Positions 27,116-41,615 of a DNA stretch of 64,000 nt are shown one piece after another. The DNA lies in NCBI RefSeq assembly GCF_000003815.2, contig NC_049989.1, positions 17,586,144-17,650,143 of the forward strand, given 5' to 3'. Origin of the DNA: Branchiostoma floridae (Eukaryota > Chordata > Leptocardii > Amphioxiformes > Branchiostomatidae). How positions within the stretch are numbered: position 1 is the stretch's first letter; each line of letters begins with the position of its first letter. The translations under genes and the position numbers were made by a program. The notes beneath the pieces are model-generated. The model was not told where the DNA came from. It was given only the letters and a program-made list of their open reading frames with translations, and did no database searches.

Positions 27116-28185
27116 TGTCTTCAAATGTGTTTCTTTTTTGTCTTTCTTTAATTAGGCTGGCTCATATAAAAAAACGAACAAAACATCTTCAAGCTTGTTC
27201 ACATCTACACACATGTCGATCTGAACAACAGTAGTGCGTCTACCAAGAAATGACCTCTGACGATTGAAGCAGGGAGATAGTTGACATGCCATCAGTCATA
27301 ATTGACAGCTGGCGACAGACTGTCCATTCGCCCACGTGATCCGCGTGGTGCGGAAACGTTTGTCCTTCATGTTCTAAACAGACCAGTTTGGAGTTGACTT
27401 GAAAAATGCGACTGTGACTCGAGTTGGGAATCTCCATGAGGGGACCCTTCAAGAAGACAAAGGCAACCGAGGAAGGTTGATGAGCATGTGCATCTTTGAT
27501 GAGAGAGAAGGTCGCATGTCTGGGGAGGATGTATATACTTGGACTAAACCCTGACGCCTGAAAATGTGAGAGGGGCCTCGCCCGTTATCTTATACAGCCG
27601 TCGCGGTGCACAGCAACAAGAGCAGCATCATAACTGCCAAATCCGAACCCGGGCTATGCCCAGAACGAGAGGCATTTATGTAAGGTGCCATTTATACTTC
27701 TGGCAGCAGTCCTAAAACAGTGCTCACGTTGCTCTGGGTTTCACTGCAGTGCAGTAGAGCCGAGGAGAACACGCAACGCAATGGTGTTGTGAAAACTCGC
27801 CTACCCTGTAGTCAACCCATGGCACACAAACTCGATTGGACCAGCGCCCGTTAGACAGGGTCACAATTCTCAGTCAAATGCACATTCCCGACATTGAACC
27901 GCCTTCTATTTTTGCTATCAGTCCCTGGTGTCCTAGTTTATGCTTCGGATTGTGTGGTGTTCCTTTCACAATGGCGCAGTCAATTGGCGTAATACAAAAC
28001 GGTGATCCTTGCATTCGAGCCTACTTCAAAAGAGTGCGGACGTTAACTGCGTTCGACCACACATGCCCGTGCACATTGTACAAGTTGAAGTGCATAGTGC
28101 AGCAAAGTTCTTTCCTGTTTCTGCAAATCTTTAGATGGAAGGGTTACTAGCTCATCCCCTTTAACGTGGCCGAGACACCTTCTCT

Positions 28186-28345
28186 AACACGAGGTCCTCA
28201 TTTTACGTCACTTCCGAAAGACGGGTGCAGCCCCAACCGAGATGACCATCCCAGGATCGGACCGTGGTTTCCCAGTTACCAACTGATTGGAACCAGCAAC
28301 TCAACTGTGAGGCTGCGACAAGTTGAGCTACAGGGACATCATAAT
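28186..28345 (+). repeat. Dispersed repeat, 'TTTTACGTC..TTCCGAAAGAC' family
   Basis: Shares CATTTTACGTCACTTCCGAA AGAC, GCAGCCCCAA, CCCAGGAT and CCCAGTTACCAACT with 29710-29880. A more distant version is at 35290-35470. Confidence 0.6.
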
Positions 28346-29399
28346 ATCCAATAGCATAGTTCGTAACTCATCTACAGTTCGACTCAGAGGCGCCACAACT
28401 CAAGACATAATAGATGGTTTATTTCCAGTTTGTGAGCGCCCGTGCAACGTCATGTTGGCTACGTATTGCAACAGCTTCCCTGAACCATCAGCAGACGTCA
28501 GGCCAAAGCCCCAGCACCCCGACCAGACACATTCCCAACATTTCGCCGTGTCTGTGGAAAATTTATGACAACTTTGTATCATTTGAGATGCTTGACTAGC
28601 ACCTACTAACCTAAATACCAAGTTGTGTTCAAAAAATTTTCTACAATGACTTATTATAATGATCGTGTAATGATCTTGCTGCCATTGGTCATTGCAGCAC
28701 ATGTTACATGTCGTTGTCTATATATATTGTTCTGGTGCTGCGATCGTGTGTATCTATGTATAACATGATGTAGACAGAAACTTCTTTAAACTTTGCTTTC
28801 ATAATTATCATCATCATGACGGGTGGGTTGCCAGGACCAGGCTTCGCCTTAGACTGCATATGCTGTACGAATGTATATCCAGAATGTGTTTCTAAATTAG
28901 GGTTAATTAGCGAAATGCTTGGCAAATTGACAGACGACTGCGTCTTCAAATGACTGACTTTTGTCATATTTTAACCGTTGACATTTGGGCACTATTTCAT
29001 TCCGCTGCCTTGCATGAACAGTGGACGCCGTTATTAGAGCATTGCCGCGTCCAGGGCTTCGCGTCGCTGCCCGCACAAATATGCTGAATGTCGGTCACAT
29101 TTCTAAATCAGGACAGACGGTCGTCATCGGCGTTTGAGACAAGGTCATAGGAGATCGTCTTCTCTTTTTTATTTATTCAGTTTTACCAGATTTGTGGAAG
29201 GATTGACATAACAGGTGACTATCACCTTTGCAAGACGTCAACCCGGAGACCCGACTGTAAGATTTGATTCACTTACACTGGGAAGAACCCCTACGCCTTT
29301 CGATAAGTGCGGTGGGTTCTTAAACGTGCTCGAGGCCTGCTCTGATGATAGATGCGGAAGGTGTCATACCCCATAACTTGTGCTGTAACGCTTTATCCA

Positions 29400-29615
29400 C
29401 CGGGTAGCCTATAGCTATATCCGTTGCTCTTTTAATTGGTATTCAGGGATATCAAGTTAGCGGACAGTGGTTTCAAACTGCGATATTTTCAAGTTATTGC
29501 TTGTTGCTATTTTCAGAATATTACACCGTTCCTCAACTTGATATCCCTAAATGTCCTGTTTTTATAAATAACGAATATAGGTTATCCCGCGGATACAGGC
29601 GAACTAGCGTTATGC
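29400..29615 (+). mobile_element. MITE, AACGCTAGTTCACC-end family
   Basis: Inverted-repeat layout: GGTAGCCTATAGCTATATCC and GGGATATCAAGTTAGCGGAC on the left answered by AACTTGATATCCC, ATATAGGTTATCCC and GCGAACTAGCGTTA on the right. Same family as 56360-56583 (complete) and 53620-53745 (partial). Confidence 0.65.
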
Positions 29616-29705
29616 CTTGTATTGCTTCTTTGCTGTTTCAGTGGCAGGGTACATTCTACAGTGGGTGCTGCTGGCTCTTCCCATATTGCACGTGCTCGAT
29701 GCACC

Positions 29706-29880
29706 TCCAGCTCGAACACGGGACTCCCATTTTACGTCCCTTCCGAAAGACTAGCGCAGCCCCAATTGAGTTGCCCTGTCCCAGGATTAGACCAATGTCT
29801 CCCAGTTGCTAACTAATTGTAACCAGGAGCTCAGCTCGAGCTGAGGCCGCTACCGGTCAAGCCACGCGGTCAAACTTACA
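29706..29880 (+). repeat. Dispersed repeat, 'TTTTACGTC..TTCCGAAAGAC' family
   Basis: Second clear copy of the 28186 repeat, directly after a MITE. Ends GCCGCTACCGGTCAAGCCAC. Confidence 0.6.
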
Positions 29881-30714
29881 GATTTTTCCTGAAAAATCCC
29901 TCCATTTTATTGGAGTACTGCAGGAATCGTGAGAAACTTCAAAGCATGGTCCTTTCATATCTTTGAAGATACGCCGCTTTTACCGATCTCATTATCGTCT
30001 TGCGTTGCTTCTTGACGTCAAACGTAAGAAAGTACGCCAGCTTGATTTCATTTCAAAGGAAAGATGGCCACAGGGGAACCATCTGTTGCACTGATCAGTT
30101 TAAACAAGACGCACTGATCAGGAAGTATAGACGGATTGTGATGGAAGTAATCCAGGTACGGATCTGCTGGAAGCTTCTGTAAGGCAGATCACTCAGCAGA
30201 GGATAATAGGATGCTCTTTGACACGAATCATCCATCTTTCCGCTTTTATTGTCGCCCGAATGTGATGAGCAAATTATATGGCATGCATGTGACCGTCGTA
30301 TTTGTATCTTATCATAAGACTTTTGTTCTATTTGAATGTCTTCATAGTACCAGCGCACGCGCCATGTGTAGTGCGCCAGCTATCTCTTTTGAAATGTTCA
30401 TCGGAAGATTGCATGCACTCACATTACAGCAAATTGGATTGGTTCATTGGTATTTCCCCTCAGCTCTCTCGCGCAGTGAAATAGACTGTTGATGAGATCA
30501 GTCATGATCACATAGCAGGGATCTGTGTTAGCGTTGCGTTACATACGAAACTGTTGTATGAACGTATCAAGCGCGCTTGTCGAAGCAAATGATATTTTCC
30601 CTAGCCTGGTATCAAACTTCTATACCTGCAGCTATAATAGGCTTTGATGCCATTTTCCCTTGAAACTGTACATATAGCTTCAAATACAATTAAATCTCTC
30701 AACTGGATTTTAAA

Positions 30715-30905
30715 AAAAGGAGATTCCCTTCCGGACGTTTCGGGTGACACCATTCACTCTTCTTCAGCGTCACTAGATGTCAACGGTATGATGGATGATT
30801 GTCACTCGAAATGTCAGAAAGTAAATCTCCGTTTTTTATCTACTTGTAGAGATTAAATTGTATTCAGATATCGTTTACCTGGATGTCTAACCTTCATAAA
30901 CGTGT
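30715..30905. mobile_element. Penelope-like fragments in opposite orientation
   Basis: Left half, on the minus strand, reads GACGCTGAAGAAGAGTGA.., then CGAAACGTCCGGAAG. The right half on the plus strand has GATGGATG, TGTCACTCGAAATG and the tail CCTGGATGTCTAACCTTCAT. Two copies face each other. Confidence 0.55.
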
Positions 30906-33900
30906 GCATATGGATTTTTTTTTCATCCCAACCAAGATAAAGTCCTTAGTAGGGCCAGCTTTTGCTAAGTTCGTTATCCCTCTTGGGCTTAGATGCGTCA
31001 GTTGGTGACGTCAAGCTTAAGACACTACGCTATATATAGGCTAAGTCCAACCTAAAACGGTGATAGGATTGATTTGAGACTGTCCGAAGAGTTGCGTACG
31101 TTTAAATCCTTGATGGAATGATATACATATGGAGGTAGAGAACGAAATACGATATCTGAATTATCTGCTCTTCGAATTTTGTATGTGTAAACCGGAAAAC
31201 GTTGTTGTATATGGGCTCATCATTTAACCAGTAGAGCGTTACCAAGACTCTCTTTGACGTGGTTCTCTTAAACTGACACAGGACTATTGCGTTTTATCAG
31301 AAAACAAGAGTAATCTACCACTCCAATTCGGTGACTCTGTCATCGTCAGATCAAAAGATACAAAAGCCAGACGTTCCGCTGCAGTACCCTAACGAGCCAC
31401 CAGGGGCCGAATATCTAATGATTTCGGCGTCTAATCAAGCACAATTTTACGAGAATACATCTAGCTAGACCTATCGTATACACAGACAGTGTGGCAGACA
31501 CACACACACGAACGTTACCCAACACACAACCTTCTGACGAAGGTAACTATATTCACAAGGCTAAGTAAACATAGCAGTACCGTGTAACCGCCCGGGGTTC
31601 GTAACTCAATTCAAGACTCAAAACTAATCCACTAACATTTATCAAGAACAGAACACAGAGAAATGATTCATACACGACACACTGCGGCATCTGCGAACGT
31701 GCGCACGACAACACTGACGACACAGTCCTAGAAAAGTACTTGTCATCAAATCATAAATCAACAACAAGTAACTGAACACAGCCAGTGCAGTCGTGACAAC
31801 ACCCTGTCCTAAATTCTGGACCAGAGGGACTCGTGTCCGACACCAGCATTCAGCAGACAGACTCATATGACCTGATGACAAAGATAGCGCGTTGTAGAGG
31901 TCAGTGTTACGGGATGGGTCATGGCCACCTTAGCCAACGCCCCGCCAAGCTTGCGCAGTTGCTTCATCTGCCGGCTTGTCGTCCAGTAAAAAGGAAATAC
32001 GTCGTCTATCGACTGTTGCAGGAACAGCGTTTGATCAAAGGATAATGAGCTTTCACCCGATCAGGCAATCTTGACAAGGCAGCTCTTGAAAAAATAAATA
32101 TATTTCAGCAATGGGAAGTATGTATAAGCTAATGGTTACTATTGACATCAGGCGAGGATTACGTTTCGGCGGTATCTGGGGAGCAGACTGCAGTAACTAA
32201 GAAGTAATCCCTGCACCTGTTGGCTGTCATCTGCCTCATCCCGCCTGTCATCCTTGTACCAGATCATAGAAGGACACAGATTTTACGTTAAGCCCCTGTC
32301 ACACATTCAGAACCTTCCCATTACTTTGCTGCCGACCACTCCCCAATCAAGGCTGGTGCTAGGTTGCGATTTTATATATTTACTTAACTTCTATCTCCAG
32401 TTCGCTCCTCTATTAAACCACATCCTACATATTGTCATTGTCGCATTCACACAGAATATGACTTCACCGACCTTGCCAACTATTGCGACCATACTTACCA
32501 TTCATACAGCTGCAATATGAGTAAATATAAGCCATGCATTGAAATATCAGAAAACAGATACTAATGTCACAGAATGAAGAAGTTAATTCCAAAGCCAAAG
32601 AAGGTGTGAAAAAAAACATTGCTTTTTGATGAAGAATCTATTGTTCAGAATACCATTTGTTTAACATTCCTGACTACTAAGATTTCATGAGGAATCCAGC
32701 TTTTATTGTGCCCAGCTCATCTCATTTTTTCGCACACTCGCATGGTTTTTGATGTCGTCCATGTAATGAAATCAGTATGGCCTTAAATGTCTGTTTGAAG
32801 CGGTCCTCTGTATCTGTACCTATATAGCCGGTACGCGGTATAACCGCCCTTCGGCGTAACACACCAGCTTCGCAGGCACGCGGTGCGGCAGCAGCTGGTT
32901 ATATTACACTGAACGACTTATCACACCTAACTTTAGCACATCTAGCAGTAAATGATAGCAAAACTGCCCTGGCAAATTAATAATGACCAGCGTAGTCTGG
33001 TATAGACTAGTCTGAAGCACGAGAGACCGGAGTGATGGTCAGTTGCTATCGATCCCCGTTCACGTCCTTTCAAGGTCCAGCCAGATATAATCATGTCATA
33101 CCACCGGGCGTACGTATGTCTCATCATGCCCATAGACGGTAACCCATCGCATAACGTGTCCGGCCGTAACCAGGGGCTTCAGTAGTTTTTCGGTAGGCAT
33201 GCGGGTCCGGCAACATTGGACATTTGTCCGGAGTCTTTGTGGCAGCATCGCGGGCATACTGGACACGCGTTCTTGCACGCTGTCGTAGTATGGAAGCAAA
33301 TAAAATCACAAGTGGAGAGAATGCTGCTTATTAGCTTCTATTGCGTATACATAGTTAGAATAAGCGCGTTTCTTAGGACATGTACACGAAGAGGACTATT
33401 TATCATTTATCTGTATCTATATAGTCGGTATAACCGCCCTTCGACGTAACACATCAGCTATTTACGTCAACATCCAAATAATTGATCCAATACTAAACAG
33501 GGCCATTCGCTACTTTTGCGCTCGGAATGGACGACTGTTTGCATGCGGTATCAGTAGCTGTATTAGCGATTTCAACTGAAGGGCAACTGAAATCAGAGTC
33601 TACATCAACTACGATGGACGAACATCCTTAGCGATAGCGTAGGCATTCAAAACGCAGCAAATTACATATTCCTGGAATTAGAGAAGTGCGTGTCTCTCAT
33701 ATGTCTATGTTTACGTTCGTAATGAAGACAGATTGGTCTTTAATTGGAGGAGTGACACCGTACCAATTTTTTCTCAGCGAAGAAGTGACGCTTCGTAGAC
33801 AACAACGTTTATCTTATTATATAGATAAAGTGTTTTCCTTTACCGTTGTCAAGGAAAATGGCTATGTCTAGAGGTTTCTCAGTTCTTATTCTTATTCTTT

Positions 33901-34514
33901 TGTCAAAGAGAATGGTAGTTTTTTGTGGCATTCATACATTCTGGTGGACACACTCCGCAAGGCCGACAGCAACATCAATCATTTTCATTTCTCAGACAGC
34001 ACGATGTAATTCAGTCCATATCTGCAAGGAGGCAGCACTGAAACCATCTGTGCACACGGCTTCTTTTGGAAGAGATTCGGTTGAAGCAACCCTCCTCCAT
34101 CTTGAAATATCCATCTGCCTACGTCATCCCGGCTTAAAATGCCATGGATAATTGATAACCATGCTATTAAGTCACTGAACATTGCACTTGTAAATTAGCC
34201 CCAGGACGTGGTGCGCCAACCCGCAAAGGAGTCTCATGAATTCCCGGCCCGCCTCGCCTCCAGCGCACATCAGATGGAGACCCGGCAGTTTGATGGAGTG
34301 CGCGATTGTGGCGCGTCCTGGCACGGGACGCAGGAACACCAAATCGGGGGATCCGTCAAGTTCTGCGAGGATTAAGGGAATTAAGCACCCTTCGGGGGAC
34401 CAATCTACAATTGGTGATAAAAAGACTGCCGTGCAGGGTTGGCAAGGATGGGAAGACGGGAGCTTTTGGCTCGAATTTCAGTTTGATGAGTCTGTTGAAA
34501 CAGGCTTGTTGATT

Positions 34515-34625
34515 GCCAAAAAGCAGTGACTCAAGCAACTGGATATGATTTGGGAAACGGTCAGACGTTTCGACAAGCATCCACTCGTTCTCGTTAACGA
34601 CACTGAAGTGATCTGGAAGAAACTG
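34515..34625 (-). mobile_element. Penelope-like fragment
   Basis: On the minus strand the stem ACGAG-TGGATG-CTTGT is followed by CGAAACGTCTGACCG. The loop is identical to other copies while the stem sequence differs but still pairs (with one G-U). Confidence 0.5.
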
Positions 34626-35289
34626 ATCTTTTATACATTAGCTATGAATGAAGACAATTTTAGATGTCCAATAGGAAACATTTTAAGACAAATTCAGGCT
34701 TGTTGAATGGCTTTGAGTGTACCTATAAACTGGAATAACTTAACTGTCCTTTAACTAGACCAGAAATATTAATGCGTATCATGTCATCTTAAAACTATAT
34801 TGTAATGGAAAAACTGTAAATTTGTGTAAACATGTGTTTTAAGAGGGGGACATATATACATGAATAAATATATTTTTGTCATCTTTTAGTAATATCTTAC
34901 GTGTCTAACTCGCTGCATTTGGCCTATGTTGGACATGCAATGAAGATAATTGCCAAAATTCAAACTCTAAATTCACAGCAATCATGAAATACCCATACTT
35001 TATACCTCAAGAGGAATTCCACGTCGATGTCGGTCTTGACTTCTCCGATAAGGTTGCATGAATGTTAATCTTGTACTTGAAATAATCCTCCGCGGTGCTA
35101 TATTTGCCGGCATGCAGCTTATTTCCCCGCTGCGATCATGATATACTAGTTCCGATGCTATCTAAATTTATATACATAGGTTTAGAGTATGGTATCGTTT
35201 TGGTTTGGTTTCATACGGATCTCCATTAGTGACTGATATGTCACTATTTTTCCTGGAGTCCGGGTGATTTGTAGTGAATCACCAACGAA

Positions 35290-35790
35290 AGGACTTGCAC
35301 CGTCGCTCACCGGGGCATGCCCGTACTCATTTCCGAAAGGTGTGGTGGATTCTTGAATGTGCGTGAGGTGTGGCTCTCTCCGTAAACGAGACCTCCATTT
35401 AACGTCCTATCCGAGGGACGGCTCTAGCCGAAGCTAGGTACTCATTTTTTACCTGAGCGAACCGAGGAAAGTCATGAAAAGTGCCTTACCCAAGAGCACA
35501 AGATTGGAGATGGCATCGTGTGACGTAATGCGTAGAGTTTCTGGGTTTGTGTCCCCTGACATACCTCGATGTTGCACCCTCGGGAAAGGCACTTTAACAG
35601 GAATTTCTCACTTTAATCAGGTTAAAATGAGTACCTAGGTTTTGTTAGGGACGTCCACCATAAACCATCGCTAAATGGAGCTCTGGGTCTCCTGTTTGAG
35701 AGAAGCCACAGCTTTTAAGCACGTTAAATAACCCACCACACTTTACAGTCGAAAAGAGTAGGTGTCTTACCGTTGAGTGGGTCAAATCTT
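35290..35790. repeat. Dispersed repeat region with self-complementary ends
   Basis: TCCGAAAGGTGTGGTGGATTC.. and GACCTCCATTTAACGTCC on the left are answered in reverse by GGACGTCCACC, AATGGAGCTC and ACCCACCACAC near 35645-35745. GTACTCATTTTTTACCTGAG (35440) is likewise mirrored by AAAATGAGTACC (35625). A composite of inverted dispersed repeats; no gene seen. Confidence 0.45.
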
Positions 35791-36197
35791 TCAATCTGTG
35801 TGCGTTGCATACCATACTAGAAGTATCATCAAGATCGTTGGTATGAAAGGAAAGACAAACGCTTGAAGTCGCTCTATATATTATTGGCGACATAGCCAGG
35901 AGTAGCTTGTGCATGTTAACGACGTAAGAGTGTCTAGTCTGTCTGTAAACAATGTTGGTGTTTTTAAACAATGTTAGATGATTTGACTGTCTTTTAATTT
36001 TGAAACGGTATTCAAATAGTTCGTTTACAAAGGGAGGCAAAGCCTAATTCTAGCCAATACTAATTGCAAATACTTATTCTTCCAGTTCCAAAGAGTTGTA
36101 CTATATTTAGTTCCTCTTTTCCCCTCTGACTCTCGTTTACTTATATAAAGGTCAACGTGTACTGTCAAAAACGTCTCTGTGCGATAATTAACCCAGT

Positions 36198-36448
36198 ATG
36201 GATAAACTAAACTTGAACTAACCAACATTACAAGTAAGTTGGGACTTACTTACAAGTAGGTTGGGACTAACCCCAAATTTTTAGACGGAATGGACCAGTC
36301 TACTGTAGCTTCCAGAATGTGACGTCGGGGACACGTGACTGCAGCAGAGGGTCGTAAATGCTAGATAACCTATGTCGCCCCCCGTCCCGGGGAAATTTGG
36401 GTAAGTCCCTACTTGCTTGTAGTGCTAGTTAAAGTTAAGTTTATCCAT
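36198..36448. mobile_element. MITE-like inverted repeat
   Basis: ATGGATAAACTAAACTTGAA CTA at the left pairs with TAGTTAAAGTTAAGTTTATC CAT at the right. An inner pair (CAAGTAAGTTGGGACTTA against TAAGTCCCTACTTGCTTG) extends it. Confidence 0.7.
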
Positions 36449-39400
36449 AATGTCATTTACCAACACAGATGAACTTTCATGCCTAAATTTATCCAGTAGT
36501 TGTATCTATTTTGTATTGTAAAGAATGAATAGAGATTCCTGTTTTGTCACCTTCGGGATGGGGTTCATCTCCAACGGAGGTACTGTTTTCGGTAGTTTTT
36601 GTGCGTTTGCACCTGTAACCCCATTTGCTTAAAGATGAATCATTCTTTTGTGGGTGGAATTGATTAAGGAAAGAAGGTGATGGCTAGGAATAAGAAATTC
36701 ACACAAAAAAAAACCCTTTTCACCGAGGTATGAGATCTTGATTTCCTGATACACTTGTATCTGAGGAATGCTTCATCAACGACGCACGGGACAAAGGAGG
36801 TAGCTACTACCTCGATATGGTTTTATTGCAATTCTTTACTTTCCGTCCAGTTAATGCGCCACGGTACAATACAGAATACAACAACACGGCTTCTAAAATC
36901 TACGGACCTCACGAAAGATACAGGTACAAAGTCACGATCGCTCCACAGAACAACAAGGTCATGAGAAAGTTGAAGACGTAACCTGCGTGAGACATCTTAA
37001 AACCAAACAAACACTCACAGACATGAGACACATTCCCAAGACGTAGGAGGATCAGTCTTCAACTTTCTTACAGTAGCGCATGTTCAGTGATATTGGAGAA
37101 AGGACGTCCATTTTTTTTTACAGCATCTACTTAGCTTGCATTCCTTTGTCGTGATACAGCTACTGCTGGCGTACTTATCTTATTATTATTATTTTTTTAC
37201 TAGTTGCTCTATTCTTCCCACAACACACATGTAGGTTTGTCATCAGCACCCATTGGAACATTTAAACACAGAGGGTCCCTCGTTTAGAGTTACGATAATA
37301 TATAGATATGTTACAAGTGCGTCAACCCCTTGTGGTTGAGGGTCGCTCCAAAAGTGAAATGCCCGCGAATCTGTCTCCTGTCTAATCCGACATGAAGCTG
37401 TACCGGGTTTCTAGGGCATGGACCAGGCGTTGTCGCTAGGACCCAAACGTTTCTTTCTTCAATTCCGTTACCACAACACGAATCTGTGGGAAGTCAGCCG
37501 AAATACACCGCCACTTAGACCACCAATGAGGAATATGTTCAGGAGAAACCCACTTGCCCTCTCTTGTGGTACGAAATTGCGTCAAACATGGGTCATTTGT
37601 TGACGGTACAGGGTTCTTGCACCGGACCAGTCTGCAAACGAAGACAGATTTCACAGGCATGCCATTTTAGAGCGGACCAATCGTCGTCTATTTTACATTT
37701 AAATTCCAAGCTAGACATATCCAAATATAGATAACAGACGTTAGTAGCACGGACAAACGTAAGTGACATATACTCTTACCAACAAACACATCGACCGACA
37801 TTCACAGGTTTTCTATACTGCATTAGCTACTCAAATATACAGCTAATACAAAGTTTCATCCACGTTATCTTGTCATCCTTATAACTTTTTTTAGTAACCA
37901 CTTGTCCTTATTAATACATTGGGACAAAAATATTATTCCTTCGTTTCAGATAGCGATACGCGTAGCTATAGCGTCCAATCCTAAGGGAAAAGAAATTTTA
38001 AGAACAGAATAAAAATCAGCTCTCTTGTTGGATACTATTCATTCTACTAGTAGTACATTGTGTGTATATACAGATTCAAGTTGTGGACAGGAACATTTGC
38101 AAATACAAGGTATTGGGACTAAGTTCAGTTCACTTCAGTGACTTGAACTTCAAAACCGAGAAAATTTGGTCCGCATCGTGACAGAGTTTGACAAACTATT
38201 ATATGTAACAATCAAATCATCAGTGTTATATAATACAAGTAACACACAACGTAGATATTGTATAGAGAAATATCCCTTAAATTTTCTACTGTTCTTAAAA
38301 AACGTTATTTTTTTTAGGACGAATCCCCCGAAAATATCACAACGGTATGGTTGAGTACAATTCCCAACCCCTCAAAGAAATAGGCATTGGTAGGCTCGGA
38401 TATATAACGCCATTTAGTGCCAATAGGGTTTGTCATTTTTTTCTCAATTGTAAGATACTGCCGGGAATACTAGTAATATAGGCTAAGGTGAAACTTTCCG
38501 GCGTCGAGATTACAACTTATACTCAGCACCAAGGGCAGATGCCGTGGTGCATAAAATCGCTTCTTAATCACTGCCGTAATACTCAGTATTCTGTTTTTTT
38601 CTTAAACAATAAAATTTTTTTCATCATTTTCACAAACATAACGAGAAATACTGTTATCGACAATATAACCCATATCCAATTTTGTAAGTTGGGTGAGCAG
38701 ACAGTGGTGTAAGTATGCACTGTTGCTGCTAGTTCGGCAGGAAAACCATCCTTAAAGTTTCATGATGCATACGTAACATGTACGTTGTACATATATATAC
38801 ATTACATTATCATTTCGAATACAGGGCTTTTTAAGATGAATTACACACAGGATGAACATCAATTCATCTTTGCACGTCTTGTTTAAGAGGTCTACTGCGC
38901 TGCGACGGAAAGTGTTGTGCTTTCCACATGATCAGTAAATGTAGCAGGCGGCTCTTGATTTCATACATTTACATTCATATATCTACCTATCTAACTGTAT
39001 ATGTTGGGTCACAAGCCAGAAGCCACCTCGCCAGTATGGACGCCATGTAGGCGCGTCCAAAAAAGCCCTGTACGTCAGTATTGCTACGATAAAGACAGCT
39101 GCCAGTCAAGTTTCCTTCTCAACAAGACAAATATTTCTAACTACTTCTTACCTACGCTCCGTCTTCACTACTTCTTCCTTTCGCACACACTACTACAGAT
39201 TTGTTTTAATTGGCGTAACCTCTACATAGTATCCCTGTTCTCTACCAGGTTGCTTAAAGTTGTTGAGCAGATTTTTACCACACCTTGTATTCAGCAATAT
39301 TTACCTCCTAAAGTTGCTTGAAACATTCCACAAAACTACTACCGACTGGCTTCACCATTAAACGTGATTCCAATTTAGAACAAAGATATGATATCTGTAT

Positions 39401-41469
39401 AACTCTGTTCACTTTCCCGACACTCTAAACATCTAAACACCTATCATAGTCTCTATACATTTTCATTACATTCAAATGACGCTCAATGATTCTGTACTGT
39501 CAAAATTCAAAGGTACTTTGCAATGTAATATACCTGTGGTGACCATATCCCGCCAAGACTTGCAGATTCGTACCACTCTTCAGTGAGAAGCGACCGCCTC
39601 CAGATTGTCCAGTACGTCCACGTACGAACATCCGTTGAAACTGTGCTCCGGCATCGCATTGCCGTCTGCACTCGCACCTTCAAATCAGTGTTTATTTTCT
39701 TCTTCCGAACACGGTATTATTCCAGGTAGCTTAACATGCACCAACAAGACTTCCACATCTTCGAACACAACATGAAGCTACAACGATTGGCGGAGATCTG
39801 CATAGTCACAGGTAAAGGTTGCACAAGGCTGGGACAATCACATACTGGCAGCAGGTTAGGTACCATCTGGATGGGTCATTTTCTTAAAGCAGCAAGAAAA
39901 CACACGAGTGTGGTTATCACAATCATCATCACACCACGGCCGCTATACTGAACACAGTGGTGTTTGAACAACGTGCTTTCTTCTTGCAGCACGTTTGTAA
40001 CATAAGAGTCACATCTTTATAAGGACGCTCTGGCTTGAGTTTCCGCCGCAACGATGCTATGATTCAGACGGTCTTCACAAAGTTTGGGGGTGATCAGCAA
40101 TAACGGAATACGGTGATATCAAAACTGGAACAGTGAACCCTAAAAACATGTCTTCATAACATCGTTGTTTTAGTGTTTACCTGTAGCTACTCGTCTGGAA
40201 CTCAAACCATTGGAGTCACGGCTGGGTATAACGTATAAGATGAAGGACCACTAACTACGGCTGAGTTTTGAAAAATGCCAGACAGCTATTTATCCAAAAA
40301 TGCTCCCCAGCTAGCCTTATTTCCCCCCAAGATCTGATCATCCATGGCTGGTTGGTTGGTTTTTGCCCTTTGATTGTCCGGCAAAATGCAACTACCTTAT
40401 TCTAGGCGTGATTGGTTGAAGTCTATACCACATGATTGTCCGGCAATAGTGATTGGTTGGTTGGTTGGTAACGGTTGCCGTGTGTACCTCCATGGTTTGG
40501 TGTCCAAAGGGGTAGCGTACAGTCCACGTGGATAAAGCAACATGTTATATAGACAGTTCTACATTCAAAGCACAGAATTCTTCTGGTTGAGAAGTTGACA
40601 CCATCCCATTTCTTTTTCTTACATTTATACATTTCTATCCTATCTAAATAATAAGTAATTATCTATGTTAAAAAAAGCGATATTGGTAATACATCTTCAA
40701 GTGATGATAATGGATGTTGATAATGAGTGGAATTCTGGTAAATAACACACATAATGGGGTGATCTGTTTCTAGACTTCCTCTTTGAAAAATATCAGTAGT
40801 AGTGCACTCAAGGAGAATCGTTTGAAAGTCCAGAAACAAAGCACCTTGAGCAATGGAATGGTCAGCAAAATGGAATGTGAGATACAAAGAGGTGCGAACA
40901 GTTTGGAATGTACATGTACTATGTTCAACCCTTTCTAGTCAGATGTGCTAAAACTAGTATGACATGGGAAAGAATTTATGCACAAATGTTTTAAAACAAA
41001 AACGCAATTGCTCTGCATACCAAATTGACATGGAAGACAAAGTGTCTGAAGTTTGCATGCACAGCTGCCCAGGCCTTGGCTATGTAGATGTGGTTTGTTG
41101 TAAAGAGGAAGTAGACGTACAACTTTCACTCAATGTTGTACACTCCAGTCAATAAACATGAAACTGGAAAGTTAACCTAATACACAAGTTCTGGAAACTT
41201 GGATTTGATTGATCTTATCTACAATGTCTCATTTCAATGATTTGCATGTGTTTATCATGGTTGGGGAGCATTGCTGTGACAACTGGCACCTCATTTCAAA
41301 GGAACATAAATTAGCTATTTACTGATACAGTGCTAATCATCATCATGAAAATGACAGAGAGGTTTGATGGACCAAACCTGACTTTCCAAACTTTTCGTGC
41401 CAGGTTTAGAACTTGTGACAGCTCCACAAACTTTCACCAGCTTAATCTCCAGGCAGATTTACCAGTGGC

Positions 41470-41615
41470 ATAATAGAATTAATATAGTATCAAAGCTGGC
41501 CAAAGGGAGTCATCAGCCACTGGGAAAAACACAATCCTAGGCTGGCTTCACTCCTTTGGCAGCTTTTGATACTATCTTCTGCTACCACAGGATCTGCTTG
41601 GAGATTATCACCAGC
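41470..41615. repeat. Dispersed repeat pair, 'GATACTATCTTAT' family
   Basis: ATAGTATCAAAGCTGGCCAAAG at 41488 and the opposite strand form GCTTTTGATACTATCTTCTG..ATCTGCTTGGAGATTA at 41565-41605 form an inverted pair. Confidence 0.6.

Noticed and set aside
27836-28150. Plus-strand open frame of 104 residues
   Set aside because: No recognisable domain, no splice or promoter context, and it borders a dispersed repeat.
39692-39697. AATAAA on the minus strand as the TM-A polyadenylation signal
   Set aside because: It lies nearly 4 kb past the stop codon with no supporting evidence; the true 3' end cannot be placed.
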